64,000 bases of DNA from the NCBI GenBank assembly GCA_002406015.1, contig DHMX01000022.1:1-64000 (forward strand), in the 5' to 3' direction. The DNA comes from Lachnospiraceae bacterium UBA4631. GTDB taxonomy: Bacteria > Bacillota > Clostridia > Lachnospirales > Lachnospiraceae. The notes below the pieces were generated by a model that saw nothing but the letters and a program-made list of their open reading frames with translations, had not been told where the DNA came from and searched no databases. A program made the translations under genes and the position numbers. This document shows, piece after piece, positions 1 to 8,176 of this stretch (position 1 is the stretch's first letter; each line of letters starts with the position of its first letter).

Positions 1-24
1 GCTAAGCCGGTGGTTGTGATTTAG
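1..24 (+). CDS. Possible C-terminal end of an upstream gene
   Basis: The first eight codons of frame 1 read AKPVVVI followed by TAG, directly ahead of the recG ribosome-binding site. This could be the last residues of a gene that starts outside the window. Seven residues are too few to name a family. Confidence 0.3.
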   Translation, partial: AKPVVVI

Positions 25-32
25 GAGAAGCT

Positions 33-2063
33 ATGAAATTAACGGATTCGGTTGGCGAGATAAAGGGAATTGGCGAAAAAACCGTTGCTTTATATCGAAA
101 GCTGCATATCAATACAATTGAAGATTTATTGGAGCATTATCCGCGGTACTACCTGTCTTATCAGGAGCCGGTAAGTCTTGCGGAGGCACCGTTTGGGGAA
201 CGGATTGCAATTCGGGCAACCGTTAATTCTTATGTGGAATTAAAGAAAATGAGAACCCTGAATATAGCAACCTTTCAGGCAAGAGACTATACGGGAAGCA
301 TTAAAATGGTGTGGTTTAATTCTCCATACATCAAAAAGACATTTCATATCGGGCAGACATTTGTGTTTGTGGGAACCATTACCGTACGCAATCATCAGAG
401 GGTTATGGAGCATCCCGAATATTATACCGAAGCAAAATATCTGGAAAAACGTAAGGAATTGCAGCCGGTCTATCATTTGACGGACGGGTTGACAAACAAA
501 CGTATGCAGAAGGATATGAAGGCAGTGGGCGGACTGATACATGAGCTGCCGGAATACCTGCCGCTTGATATACCGAAGCGGTATGGTCTGATGGAATATT
601 CCGAGGCGGTTCGACAGATTCATTTTCCTTTGGATGAAGCACACTTAAAGCTTGCAAAGCATAGGCTGGCATTTGATGAATTTTTTCTGTTTTTATTGTC
701 CATGCGACGCTTGGAATTACATCAGGCGAAGCTTCAGAATCCGTTTGTAATAAAGGAAAGCAGTAAATGTCAGGCATTGCTTCAGACATTGCCGTATCAA
801 TTAACAAAAGCTCAGAATCAGGCATTTCAGGAGATTAAGCAGGATATGATGGGAGCCTCTGTTATGAATCGGTTGGTGCAGGGAGATGTTGGTTCCGGAA
901 AAACAATCGTTGCTGTGTTAGCTTTGCTTATGGTTGCGGAGTCCGGATACCAGGGGGCATTTATGGCACCGACGGAGGTTTTGGCAGAGCAGCATTACCA
1001 TACCATGCAGAAGCTGTTAGAGCCATTTTCCATACATATTGCACTGCTGACAGGGACAACACCGATAAAGGAAAAACGAAGAATTTATCAGGAACTGGAA
1101 TCCGGAATGATAGATATTGTAATCGGAACGCATGCACTGATACAGGAGGGCGTGCGATTTGAAAAGCTGGCATTAGTGGTTACGGACGAACAGCATCGAT
1201 TTGGAGTTCATCAAAGACAGCAGCTTACCGAGAAGGGAATGACACCGCATGTTCTGGTAATGAGTGCAACCCCGATTCCGAGAACCCTTGCCATTATCTT
1301 ATATGGAGATTTGGACATTTCGGTTATGAATGAACTGCCGGCATCCCGTCTTCCAATCAAGAATTGTGTAATTGAACCGAAATCCCGTGATACAGCGTAT
1401 CATTTTCTGGAAAAGGAATTGGGGAAAGGACATCAGGCATATGTAATCTGTCCGATGGTAGAGGGCAAAGAGGATGTGGAAATGGAAAATGTCGTAGAAT
1501 ATGCAGAGCAGTTAAGACTGTGCCTGAGTCCATGGATACAGATTGCATATCTGCATGGAAAAATGTCGGCAAAGGAAAAGATGGAGATTATGACAGCCTT
1601 TTATAAAAATGAGATACAGATATTGGTATCTACGACAGTCATTGAGGTTGGAATTGATAATCCCAACGCAACGGTGATTTTAATCGAAAATGCAGAACGG
1701 TTTGGACTTTCCCAGCTTCATCAGCTAAGAGGACGTGTCGGACGTGGAGCCGCCCAGTCCTATTGTATTATGGTAAATACCTCTGAGAAGGAGGAGGCAA
1801 AGGAACGATTAGATGTGCTGTATCGGTCAAATGACGGCTTCCATATTGCAAATGAGGATTTGCGGCTTCGGGGACCGGGAGATTTCTTCGGAATACAGCA
1901 GAGCGGAGAAATGCTGTTTAAATTGGCGGATATTTACAGTGATGCAGATATACTAAAACAGGCAAACAGTGCCATTCAGTATCTGGAGCGTCAGAATTAT
2001 GATTTTGAACATATTCAGCATGAGAAGCTTACGGAAAAGCTGGATATGGCATTGAATTTGTAG
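33..2063 (+). CDS. recG: ATP-dependent DNA helicase RecG
   Basis: RecG remodels stalled replication forks and branch-migrates Holliday junctions in the cytoplasm. The 676-aa product has the family's usual length. It carries an N-terminal wedge/OB region (about residues 1-240), helicase motif I GDVGSGKT at 284-291, motif II DEQHRFG at 385-391 and motif III SATPIP just after, then the C-terminal helicase lobe with QLRGRVGRG (motif VI). The ATG follows TAGGAG at 9 nt. The next gene starts 39 nt downstream on the same strand, so recG probably heads a transcript that continues through the cellulase to rsmD and coaD. Confidence 0.97.
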   Translation: MKLTDSVGEIKGIGEKTVALYRKLHINTIEDLLEHYPRYYLSYQEPVSLAEAPFGERIAIRATVNSYVELKKMRTLNIATFQARDYTGSIKMVWFNSPYIKKTFHIGQTFVFVGTITVRNHQRVMEHPEYYTEAKYLEKRKELQPVYHLTDGLTNKRMQKDMKAVGGLIHELPEYLPLDIPKRYGLMEYSEAVRQIHFPLDEAHLKLAKHRLAFDEFFLFLLSMRRLELHQAKLQNPFVIKESSKCQALLQTLPYQLTKAQNQAFQEIKQDMMGASVMNRLVQGDVGSGKTIVAVLALLMVAESGYQGAFMAPTEVLAEQHYHTMQKLLEPFSIHIALLTGTTPIKEKRRIYQELESGMIDIVIGTHALIQEGVRFEKLALVVTDEQHRFGVHQRQQLTEKGMTPHVLVMSATPIPRTLAIILYGDLDISVMNELPASRLPIKNCVIEPKSRDTAYHFLEKELGKGHQAYVICPMVEGKEDVEMENVVEYAEQLRLCLSPWIQIAYLHGKMSAKEKMEIMTAFYKNEIQILVSTTVIEVGIDNPNATVILIENAERFGLSQLHQLRGRVGRGAAQSYCIMVNTSEKEEAKERLDVLYRSNDGFHIANEDLRLRGPGDFFGIQQSGEMLFKLADIYSDADILKQANSAIQYLERQNYDFEHIQHEKLTEKLDMALNL

Positions 2064-2102
2064 TATACTAGCAGGTAGAATGACACTAAAGGAGAGGGTA
2101 AT

Positions 2103-3635
2103 ATGTGGTGGAACGAACATAAAAAGCAGGTGATAATCGGAATTATTGCAGTTCTGGTGGTCGCTGTAGCATTAGTAGTGGGAATTTTTATCGGAAAGGG
2201 GAAACAGGCAAAGCCGGCAGATAGCAGTGCGGTCAGTTCGGAGAATACAACCGAGGCAACAACGGAAGCAACGACAACCGAGGCGGGAGTAGTCTCGTCC
2301 CAATATGATGTGCAGATTTCAATTACTGCCAGTTGGGATAATCAGGGAGCGACAGGAGCTACTTATAACGTAGCCTTTACGAATAACAGTACACAGGATG
2401 TTAAAGAATGGTATGCAGAGGTAGAGGTGCCGGAGGGCAGTGTATTAGCAGATGCATGGGGCTGTAAGCCGGAGATAAAAGGAACAACGCTGACCATTAA
2501 GGCAGAAGACTGGGGAGCAGCAGTTGCAAAAGGACAGAAGGTAGAGGTTGGCTTCAATATGACAACCCCATCGGCAATTACACCGACAATTGCAGCCTTG
2601 TATGTCGATGGACAGAAGCAGGATGGTACACAGTCTGCCGCAGCTTCGACAACGGAAGCAACAACTACCGAAGCACAGGCGGTAACACCTCCGACAACCG
2701 AGAGCGGAACTCCGCTTGAAAATCATGGAGCATTAAGTGTGAAGGGAACACAACTGGTAGATAAGAATGGAAATCCTTATCAGTTAAAGGGTGTCAGTAC
2801 ACATGGACTGGCATGGTTCCCGGACTATGTGAACAAGGATGCGTTTCAGACGATTCGGGATGACTGGGGCGGAAATGTAATTCGTCTTGCCATGTATACA
2901 GATGAGAACGGCGGATATTGCAGCGGCGGAAATCAGACAGAATTAAAGGCATTGGTGGATTCCGGTGTAAATGCAGCAACAGAGCTAGGAATGTATGTAA
3001 TTATTGACTGGCATATTCTGCATGATTTAGACCCGACGGTACATCAATCGGATGCAGAGGCATTCTTTGAGGAAATGTCAGCAAAATATGCAGATTATGA
3101 TAATGTCATTTATGAAATCTGTAATGAGCCAAACGGAAATACAACATGGTCAGGCAGTATTCGTCCATATGCAGAGACGATAATACCGATTATCCATAAG
3201 AACAATCCGGATGCAGTAATTATTGTGGGAACACCAACCTGGTCGCAGGATGTAGATATTGTTGCGGATGATGTGGCGGCTAATCCATTAGCAGACAGTA
3301 AAAATGTAATGTTTGCCATTCATTTTTATGCAGCCACACACACCGATAATATCCGGAATAAAGTGACCTATGCATTAGATAAGGGACTGCCGATTTTTGT
3401 ATCGGAATTTAGTATATGTGATGCCTCCGGAAATGGAGCAAATGATTATAATCAGGCTGAAAAGTGGTTTGAGCTGATTAACAATCAGAAATTGAGCTAT
3501 TGCTCATGGAGTCTTTGTAATAAAGCGGAAACGTCTGCATTAATATCGTCCGGCTGCTCGAAAACATCCGGATGGAGTGAGGATGAATTGTCTGAGACCG
3601 GTAAATGGATTCGGAGCCAGATAAAAGGAAACTAG
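2103..3635 (+). CDS. Membrane-anchored endoglucanase: cellulose-binding-like domain plus GH5 catalytic domain
   Basis: Likely beta-1,4-endoglucanase acting on cellulose outside the cell. An N-terminal transmembrane or uncleaved signal segment spans about residues 9-29. A Thr/Glu linker follows, then a beta-rich domain of about 105 residues (roughly 65-175) that resembles a CBM2-type cellulose-binding module, a second Thr/Glu/Pro linker, and a GH5 domain from about residue 205. Both GH5 catalytic glutamates are visible: acid/base E342 in CNEPNG and nucleophile E435 in FVSEFS. The gene has its own RBS (AAAGGAGAGG, 6 nt before ATG) and lies between recG and rsmD, housekeeping genes that often adjoin in related genomes. 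GH5 is confident; the binding-domain family is a judgement by eye. Confidence 0.9.
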   Translation: MWWNEHKKQVIIGIIAVLVVAVALVVGIFIGKGKQAKPADSSAVSSENTTEATTEATTTEAGVVSSQYDVQISITASWDNQGATGATYNVAFTNNSTQDVKEWYAEVEVPEGSVLADAWGCKPEIKGTTLTIKAEDWGAAVAKGQKVEVGFNMTTPSAITPTIAALYVDGQKQDGTQSAAASTTEATTTEAQAVTPPTTESGTPLENHGALSVKGTQLVDKNGNPYQLKGVSTHGLAWFPDYVNKDAFQTIRDDWGGNVIRLAMYTDENGGYCSGGNQTELKALVDSGVNAATELGMYVIIDWHILHDLDPTVHQSDAEAFFEEMSAKYADYDNVIYEICNEPNGNTTWSGSIRPYAETIIPIIHKNNPDAVIIVGTPTWSQDVDIVADDVAANPLADSKNVMFAIHFYAATHTDNIRNKVTYALDKGLPIFVSEFSICDASGNGANDYNQAEKWFELINNQKLSYCSWSLCNKAETSALISSGCSKTSGWSEDELSETGKWIRSQIKGN

Positions 3636-3646
3636 AAGCAATCGCG

Positions 3647-3688
3647 CGGAAGTAACAGAACGGAAGCAACAGAACGGAAGCAATAGAA
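3647..3688 (+). repeat. Three tandem copies of a 14-bp unit
   Basis: The unit CGGAAGYAAYAGAA occurs at 3647-3660, 3661-3674 and 3675-3688 with one or two differences between copies. It fills most of the spacer between the cellulase stop and the rsmD RBS. A simple slippage repeat is the likeliest reading. Confidence 0.85.
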
Positions 3689-3702
3689 CGAGGAGAAAGA
3701 GC

Positions 3703-4260
3703 ATGAGAGTAATTGCCGGAACTGCCAGAAGCTTACAATTAAAGACTGTACCGGGAATGGAAACCCGCCCGACTACGGACCGCATTAAGGAAACGTTATT
3801 TAATATTCTGGCACCGGAGATTCCGGACAGTAAATTTTTGGATTTGTTTAGCGGAAGCGGAGGAATCGGGATAGAAGCACTCAGCCGTGGTGCGGCACAG
3901 GCATATATGGTGGATAACAGCAGAGCCGCCGTTAAGGTAATACAGGAGAATCTGAAGCATACACATATGGAAAGCCGGGCAGAGGTAATCGGGCAGGATG
4001 TGCTGACTGCTATTCGGTTGTTGGAAGGCCGTTCACTGGTATTTGATGTTGTCTTTATGGACCCGCCTTATCGCAAGGAATTGGAGCGGGATGTTCTGGC
4101 TGCGTTAGCCCATACATCAATCATTGATGCCGATACCTTGATTGTAGTAGAATCCAGTCTGGATACAGCCTTTGATTACGCGGAGGAGCTTGGATTTGAA
4201 GTACACCGGGTAAAGGAATATAAGACGAATAAGCATACATTTTTGTATAGAAACAGATAG
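3703..4260 (+). CDS. rsmD: 16S rRNA (guanine(966)-N2)-methyltransferase RsmD
   Basis: Methylates G966 of 16S rRNA in the assembling 30S subunit, using S-adenosylmethionine. The 185-aa protein has the SAM-binding loop DLFSGSGGIGIEA at 47-59 and the catalytic DPPY motif at 120-123, plus the N-terminal RVIAG...RPTTDRIKETLFNIL pattern typical of RsmD/YlbH. The ATG follows GAGGAGAAAG. coaD starts 14 nt after its stop. The rsmD-coaD pair matches the ylbH-ylbI order of Bacillus, which supports the call. Confidence 0.95.
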   Translation: MRVIAGTARSLQLKTVPGMETRPTTDRIKETLFNILAPEIPDSKFLDLFSGSGGIGIEALSRGAAQAYMVDNSRAAVKVIQENLKHTHMESRAEVIGQDVLTAIRLLEGRSLVFDVVFMDPPYRKELERDVLAALAHTSIIDADTLIVVESSLDTAFDYAEELGFEVHRVKEYKTNKHTFLYRNR

Positions 4261-4274
4261 GAGATTATCAGGAT

Positions 4275-4757
4275 ATGAAATCAGCCATTTATGCCGGAAG
4301 CTTTGACCCGGTAACACTTGGACATCTGGATATTATTAAGCGTTCCTCTGAAATTTTTGATGAAATTATAGTGGGTGTACTGGTAAACAGTGCGAAATCT
4401 CCATTGTTTTCTGTGGAAGAACGTGTTAATATGTTGGAGGAAGCAACTAAGGAGCTGCCGAATTGCAGGATTCAGGCATTTTCCGGGTTGTTGGTAGATT
4501 TTGCAAAAGAAATGAATACAAATGTGATTGTGCGTGGCTTACGGGCAGTTACAGATTTTGAATATGAACTTCAGATAGCACAGAGCAATCGGATAGTTGC
4601 TCCTGAGATTGATACCGTATTTTTAACAACGAATCTTGCGTACTCATATCTCAGTTCCAGTATCGTAAAGGAATATGCCAGTTATGGTGAGGATATTTCT
4701 CCATTTGTGCCGGAATGTGTAATTGAAAAGGTTCAGGAAAAGATGACGAAGCGATAG
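4275..4757 (+). CDS. coaD: Phosphopantetheine adenylyltransferase
   Basis: Fourth step of coenzyme A synthesis: transfers AMP from ATP to 4'-phosphopantetheine to give dephospho-CoA. The 160-aa length is normal. The nucleotidyltransferase signature GSFDPVTLGHLDI lies at residues 8-20 with the HxGH-type histidine H17, and the C-terminal segment SYLSSSIVKE is also characteristic. It sits 14 nt after rsmD and 18 nt before the coiled-coil gene, within one transcript. Confidence 0.97.
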   Translation: MKSAIYAGSFDPVTLGHLDIIKRSSEIFDEIIVGVLVNSAKSPLFSVEERVNMLEEATKELPNCRIQAFSGLLVDFAKEMNTNVIVRGLRAVTDFEYELQIAQSNRIVAPEIDTVFLTTNLAYSYLSSSIVKEYASYGEDISPFVPECVIEKVQEKMTKR

Positions 4758-4775
4758 AATTAGGAGGAAGCTGAC

Positions 4776-5561
4776 ATGGGCAAAAAAGGCGTAGAGGACA
4801 TGATTAATGAAATAGAGATGTTTATAGACAGTTGTAAATATGTTGCATTTTCATCGGATAGAATCAGTGTCCCAAAGAGTGAATTGGAATCTATGTTGAA
4901 TGAACTGCGGTTAAAGATGCCGAGTGAATTGGAACGCAGTAAGAAGATTATGCGAAATAAGGAAGGCATCATGACGGATGCAAGAACCAGAGCAGAGGCA
5001 ATTATTACAGAAGCATCCAACGAGGCAAGAAGACTGGTGGATGAAAGCGAAATAGTAACCCTTGCCAATATTCAGGCAGAAGAGATACTAAAGCAGGCAA
5101 ATCAGGACCGGAATGCAATTATTGAACAGGCAAATTCAGAAGCTGCCGAGATTCGGTTGGGAATGATGGAATATACCACCGGAATGCTGAATGATATTCA
5201 GAAGTATGTGCAGACAACCATGGAGGTTGAAAAGACCAATTATCAGAATCTGATAGAATCACTTCAGAATAATGCAGATGTGATTGATGCAAACAGAAAA
5301 GAAATTGAGGAACAGCATATGGCTCTGATACAGGCACAGCAGCCTTCCGTAACACCGGAGCAGCCATATGTTGACAGTGCATTTATGCCGGAAGAGACAC
5401 CGGTACAGCCGGAATACTCACAGGCAGGATATGCACAGCAGGAAGAAGTGTCCTATGCAGAGCCTTCCTATGCCGAATCGGAAGAAGCACCGGTTTCAGA
5501 AGAGGCGGATGATGACAGCTTTGAATATGAGGATGAGGAAGACGATTTATTTGGGGAATAA
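4776..5561 (+). CDS. Coiled-coil protein with acidic tail, function unknown
   Basis: A 261-aa soluble protein without a recognised enzymatic motif. Residues about 45-185 are rich in Glu, Ala, Gln and Arg in heptad-like order and should form a long coiled coil, broadly like DivIVA/V-ATPase-subunit-type proteins. The last 70 residues are low-complexity, rich in Glu, Pro, Tyr and Asp, and end in a strongly acidic stretch (DDDSFEYEDEEDD). The start is set by GGAGG 9 nt upstream. It follows coaD by 18 nt, so it is probably co-transcribed. Its stop touches the stop of the convergent ylbJ-like gene with no space between. A role in division-site or envelope scaffolding is only a guess. Confidence 0.8.
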   Translation: MGKKGVEDMINEIEMFIDSCKYVAFSSDRISVPKSELESMLNELRLKMPSELERSKKIMRNKEGIMTDARTRAEAIITEASNEARRLVDESEIVTLANIQAEEILKQANQDRNAIIEQANSEAAEIRLGMMEYTTGMLNDIQKYVQTTMEVEKTNYQNLIESLQNNADVIDANRKEIEEQHMALIQAQQPSVTPEQPYVDSAFMPEETPVQPEYSQAGYAQQEEVSYAEPSYAESEEAPVSEEADDDSFEYEDEEDDLFGE

Positions 5562-6473
5562 TTAAGCACACAGAAAAAGAGCTAGAAAATAGCTGGTAAT
5601 TCCCATGCATAGCTTTACAATCGTATAATGAGAAATAGACAGCCCGGAGTTATGGATGACACTTTGCGTCTGGAGAATACTACAGATACCGCCAAAGGAG
5701 GTCAGACCTGCGATAAGGGCTGTTTTTTGCTGCAAAGAAAGTGAAGCTGTGGCAATTAACTGGATTCCGTTGGTAATTTCAAGGGAGGCTGCTGCGTAGC
5801 GGAGTATAGCTAAATCCGATGGTAAAAAGGTTAAGATAAATTCTATCAGAATACAAAACAGCATAATATAAATTCCGATTTTTAAAATGGTTTCCAAGGA
5901 TTGCCGGACAATAGAATCCAGAGAAACAGGGGAGCGGGTGTCCGGTGCTATAGGTGCTTTCGCAGAGGTAGCATCAGCAAAACGGGTAATCGCAGAGGCG
6001 TGTATCTTATGGAATCGACCGGAGTCTGGTTTTTGAAAGGCTTGGAGCAAAAAAGCAGGAATGGCATAGAGAGCTAACGGAATATAAATACAAAGCAAAA
6101 AGCGGAGGGCAGAAATCTGACCGTTTAAGGTCTGGTGGAGAATATAGCCACTGATAAACATAGGACTTGTAATATTGCAAATGCAAAGTAAAATGTTAGC
6201 CTTAGACAAGGACAGATGTTGTCCGGTTAACTGTTGTCGAATCAGATTTGCCCCAATGGGCAGCCCACAGAGCAGCCCAAGAAAGCAGATGTTTTTATTT
6301 GGAATCTGCTGTAATAGCAGACTGGTAATAATCATAAACGGAAGTATAGAAGGAAGTACAGAGCTGTACCATAGTTCTAAGCCGATATTTGCTCCATGAA
6401 TGACAAGCGGTGCATGAAAAAGAGTCAGTATCAGCACCAGAAACAGAACCAAAACAGTGAATAACCTTCGCAT
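5562..6473 (-). CDS. ylbJ: Sporulation integral membrane protein, YlbJ-like
   Basis: A polytopic membrane protein with about eight hydrophobic segments and the nucleoside-recognition (Gate) type fold of YlbJ, which is needed for spore cortex formation in Bacillus. In Bacillus ylbJ lies by ylbH (rsmD), ylbI (coaD) and ylbM (tmcAL), the same neighbours as here. I place the start at the ATG giving MRRLFTVLVLF (303 aa), because the first transmembrane segment begins there. An in-frame ATG at 6539 would add 22 residues and lies 3 nt after the tmcAL stop; neither start has a strong RBS. The stop abuts the coiled-coil gene's stop, so the two genes converge without a terminator between them. Confidence 0.8.
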   Translation of the reverse strand: MRRLFTVLVLFLVLILTLFHAPLVIHGANIGLELWYSSVLPSILPFMIITSLLLQQIPNKNICFLGLLCGLPIGANLIRQQLTGQHLSLSKANILLCICNITSPMFISGYILHQTLNGQISALRFLLCIYIPLALYAIPAFLLQAFQKPDSGRFHKIHASAITRFADATSAKAPIAPDTRSPVSLDSIVRQSLETILKIGIYIMLFCILIEFILTFLPSDLAILRYAAASLEITNGIQLIATASLSLQQKTALIAGLTSFGGICSILQTQSVIHNSGLSISHYTIVKLCMGITSYFLALFLCA

Positions 6474-6542
6474 AAGCACACAGCCGCTTTTTCTTGATAT
6501 AATAGTATGAAGAGGAAGCGTAGCATATGACAGAAACATAAA

Positions 6543-7820
6543 TTAGCTGTGAATGATAATGCCATGTGTATATTCGTGAATACCCGGAACGTGATAGCGG
6601 TTGGTAACAACCTGCTCGTATAAATGTGCAGCCGCCAAATCCAGCTTAAAAAGTCTGTCTGCAAACGGCTGGGATTCCTTAGACAAAATACGGGAGCCTT
6701 CTGCAACCCGTTGGATGATAGGAATTGTGCTTGCAGATGCCAGATGCCGGAGGAGAGGAGAAGCTTCCTTCCGAAAGCCGAGCAGATGGGCATAATGCAT
6801 ACTTCCGGATGCTAATTGCCCGGACATATCATCTGTACGAATATTCAACAAAAGATGCAGCAGCGAACGTTGGACGCGTGTTCGCGTAAATTGCTTATGA
6901 CAGATGGAATCAACCAGCTTCTGATAGGAAAATTCTGGTCGGTAGACAGCCTGTATCCGATTGGCAAGCTCCTCTGAAATATCCAGATAGTCCGTCAGGG
7001 AAGTATTGGATTGCCAGAGAGCATATTGAAGAAACGGGTAAAAATCATCCATGGTAATCGGAGAACGCGTTTCAAGCTCTGTATGCAGAAGCTCATAAGA
7101 GTATGGAGGTAATGCCTGCTTTAAGGCAGGAGTACAGCCATGCCGGATATACTCGGTTCGGATTGCCGTTGCAGATGCAAGCTCACAGGAAATGGTTTCC
7201 TGATGATAGCCTTGGTCCATCCGCTTGCAGGGAACCGGTTTTATCGTGCTTTGAAGCCGTTGCAGAGCCTTTAAGTATTCGATTGCCAGAATGGTATTCG
7301 GCTGACTTAAAATAGCGGTCAGGGTGGTTTCCGGAACCGGCAAAGGACACTGCTCGGAGGAGTGATAAAAATAATCAAGAATTGCCTGCATACGTGCCTT
7401 TGGAAAGGAAAGTCCCTGAGACAAATACCGGTTCAGGTCTTGACGGTAATCGGAAGGTTCCGTCAGCAGAAGCGTTGTCAGTGTGTGCAGAAGCTCAGGC
7501 TCGACACATTCACAGCCAAAGGAGAGGTGTGTAACGGCACCCAGCTCATGAAGCAATTGAACGCTGCCTCGTGCAAAATATTCGGCACTTGCAGTTCCGT
7601 ACAGTACCGGCAGTTCCAATACAGCATCTGCTCCGTTGGCAAGTGCCATAGCCGCCCGGCTGTATTTATTCCAAAAAGCAGGAAGTCCCCGCTGCATAAA
7701 GTCTCCGTTCATAACAACAATGACATAATCAGCATTCGTCATTTTTCGGGCAGCCTCCAACTGGTACAGATGTCCGTTATGAAATGGATTGTATTCAGCA
7801 ATAATACCGGTAATATTCAT
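6543..7820 (-). CDS. tmcAL: tRNA(Met) cytidine acetate ligase TmcAL (YlbM family)
   Basis: Member of the family that makes N4-acetylcytidine at the wobble base of elongator tRNA-Met using acetate and ATP. The N-terminus GIIAEYNPFHNGHLYQL carries the HxGH-type nucleotidyltransferase motif, followed by the conserved VVMNGDFMQRG and a long helical C-terminal part. The 425-aa length is normal. I chose the ATG at 7820 because GAAAGGGATATT precedes it; the ORF extends 8 codons further upstream without a better signal. It lies upstream of ylbJ on the same strand and diverges from recA. Confidence 0.93.
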   Translation of the reverse strand: MNITGIIAEYNPFHNGHLYQLEAARKMTNADYVIVVMNGDFMQRGLPAFWNKYSRAAMALANGADAVLELPVLYGTASAEYFARGSVQLLHELGAVTHLSFGCECVEPELLHTLTTLLLTEPSDYRQDLNRYLSQGLSFPKARMQAILDYFYHSSEQCPLPVPETTLTAILSQPNTILAIEYLKALQRLQSTIKPVPCKRMDQGYHQETISCELASATAIRTEYIRHGCTPALKQALPPYSYELLHTELETRSPITMDDFYPFLQYALWQSNTSLTDYLDISEELANRIQAVYRPEFSYQKLVDSICHKQFTRTRVQRSLLHLLLNIRTDDMSGQLASGSMHYAHLLGFRKEASPLLRHLASASTIPIIQRVAEGSRILSKESQPFADRLFKLDLAAAHLYEQVVTNRYHVPGIHEYTHGIIIHS

Positions 7821-8038
7821 AATATCCCTTTCTGTGCGATTCATTCTATATATTCACTATAGCATGAACCGTAAAAACTGGCAATAGATAATAAAAATAT
7901 AAATAAAATATTTACAAATTATATGGATTCATTTATAATATAAGTGATAATAGAAATAGTATACAGGATTTGTGGAGATTGGAAGATTGGAAGATTAGAG
8001 ATTAAGAATTTTAAATAAAAATAAAAAAATCCGGAAAT

Positions 8039-8066
8039 TTGCACTGGTTTGACATAGGGGTATGAT
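8039..8066 (+). promoter_or_regulatory. Candidate distal promoter of recA
   Basis: TTGCAC (8039-8044), 16-nt spacer, TATGAT (8061-8066). Transcription from it would cover the short leader ORF at 8089. The rest of the 330-bp gap between tmcAL and recA (7845-8038) is AT-rich, with nothing I can name. Confidence 0.5.
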
Positions 8067-8088
8067 ATGGTGAGCAGGAAGGAGGAAC

Positions 8089-8133
8089 ATGCTTACGAAA
8101 AAAGAAGTTGACAGGAACTGTAAAATATATTAG
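8089..8133 (+). CDS. 14-residue leader ORF upstream of recA
   Basis: An ATG preceded by AAGGAGGAAC, one of the best ribosome-binding sites in the area, opens a frame of 14 codons (MLTKKEVDRNCKIY) ending at TAG 8131-8133. It overlaps the proximal recA promoter. It may be a translated leader peptide on the distal transcript or a chance frame. Confidence 0.35.
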   Translation: MLTKKEVDRNCKIY

Positions 8134-8136
8134 GAT
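8108..8136 (+). promoter_or_regulatory. Proximal sigma-A promoter of recA
   Basis: TTGACA at 8108-8113, 17-nt spacer, TAGGAT at 8131-8136. The predicted start near 8143 places the SOS box at the transcription start. Confidence 0.8.
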
Positions 8137-8146
8137 AATAGAAAAT

Positions 8147-8160
8147 CGAACATACGTTTT
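8147..8160 (+). promoter_or_regulatory. SOS box (LexA operator) of recA
   Basis: CGAACATACGTTTT matches the Gram-positive LexA/DinR consensus CGAACRNRYGTTYC at all but the last position. It sits just after the proximal -10 box, as expected for repression of recA by LexA and release on DNA damage. Confidence 0.85.
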
Positions 8161-8176
8161 GGTACAGGAGGATATT

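Noticed and set aside
7362..7862. Plus-strand frame of 166 codons opposite tmcAL
   Set aside because: It lies antisense to a well-supported gene, has no RBS and its composition follows the complement of tmcAL codons.
8049..8066. TTGACA at 8049 as the recA distal -35 box
   Set aside because: No -10 box lies 16-18 nt downstream; TATGAT is only 6 nt away. TTGCAC at 8039 fits the spacing better.
8108..8176. Longer recA start at TTG 8108
   Set aside because: This TTG is part of the -35 box TTGACA, and the SOS box lies downstream of it, so it cannot be within the coding mRNA start.
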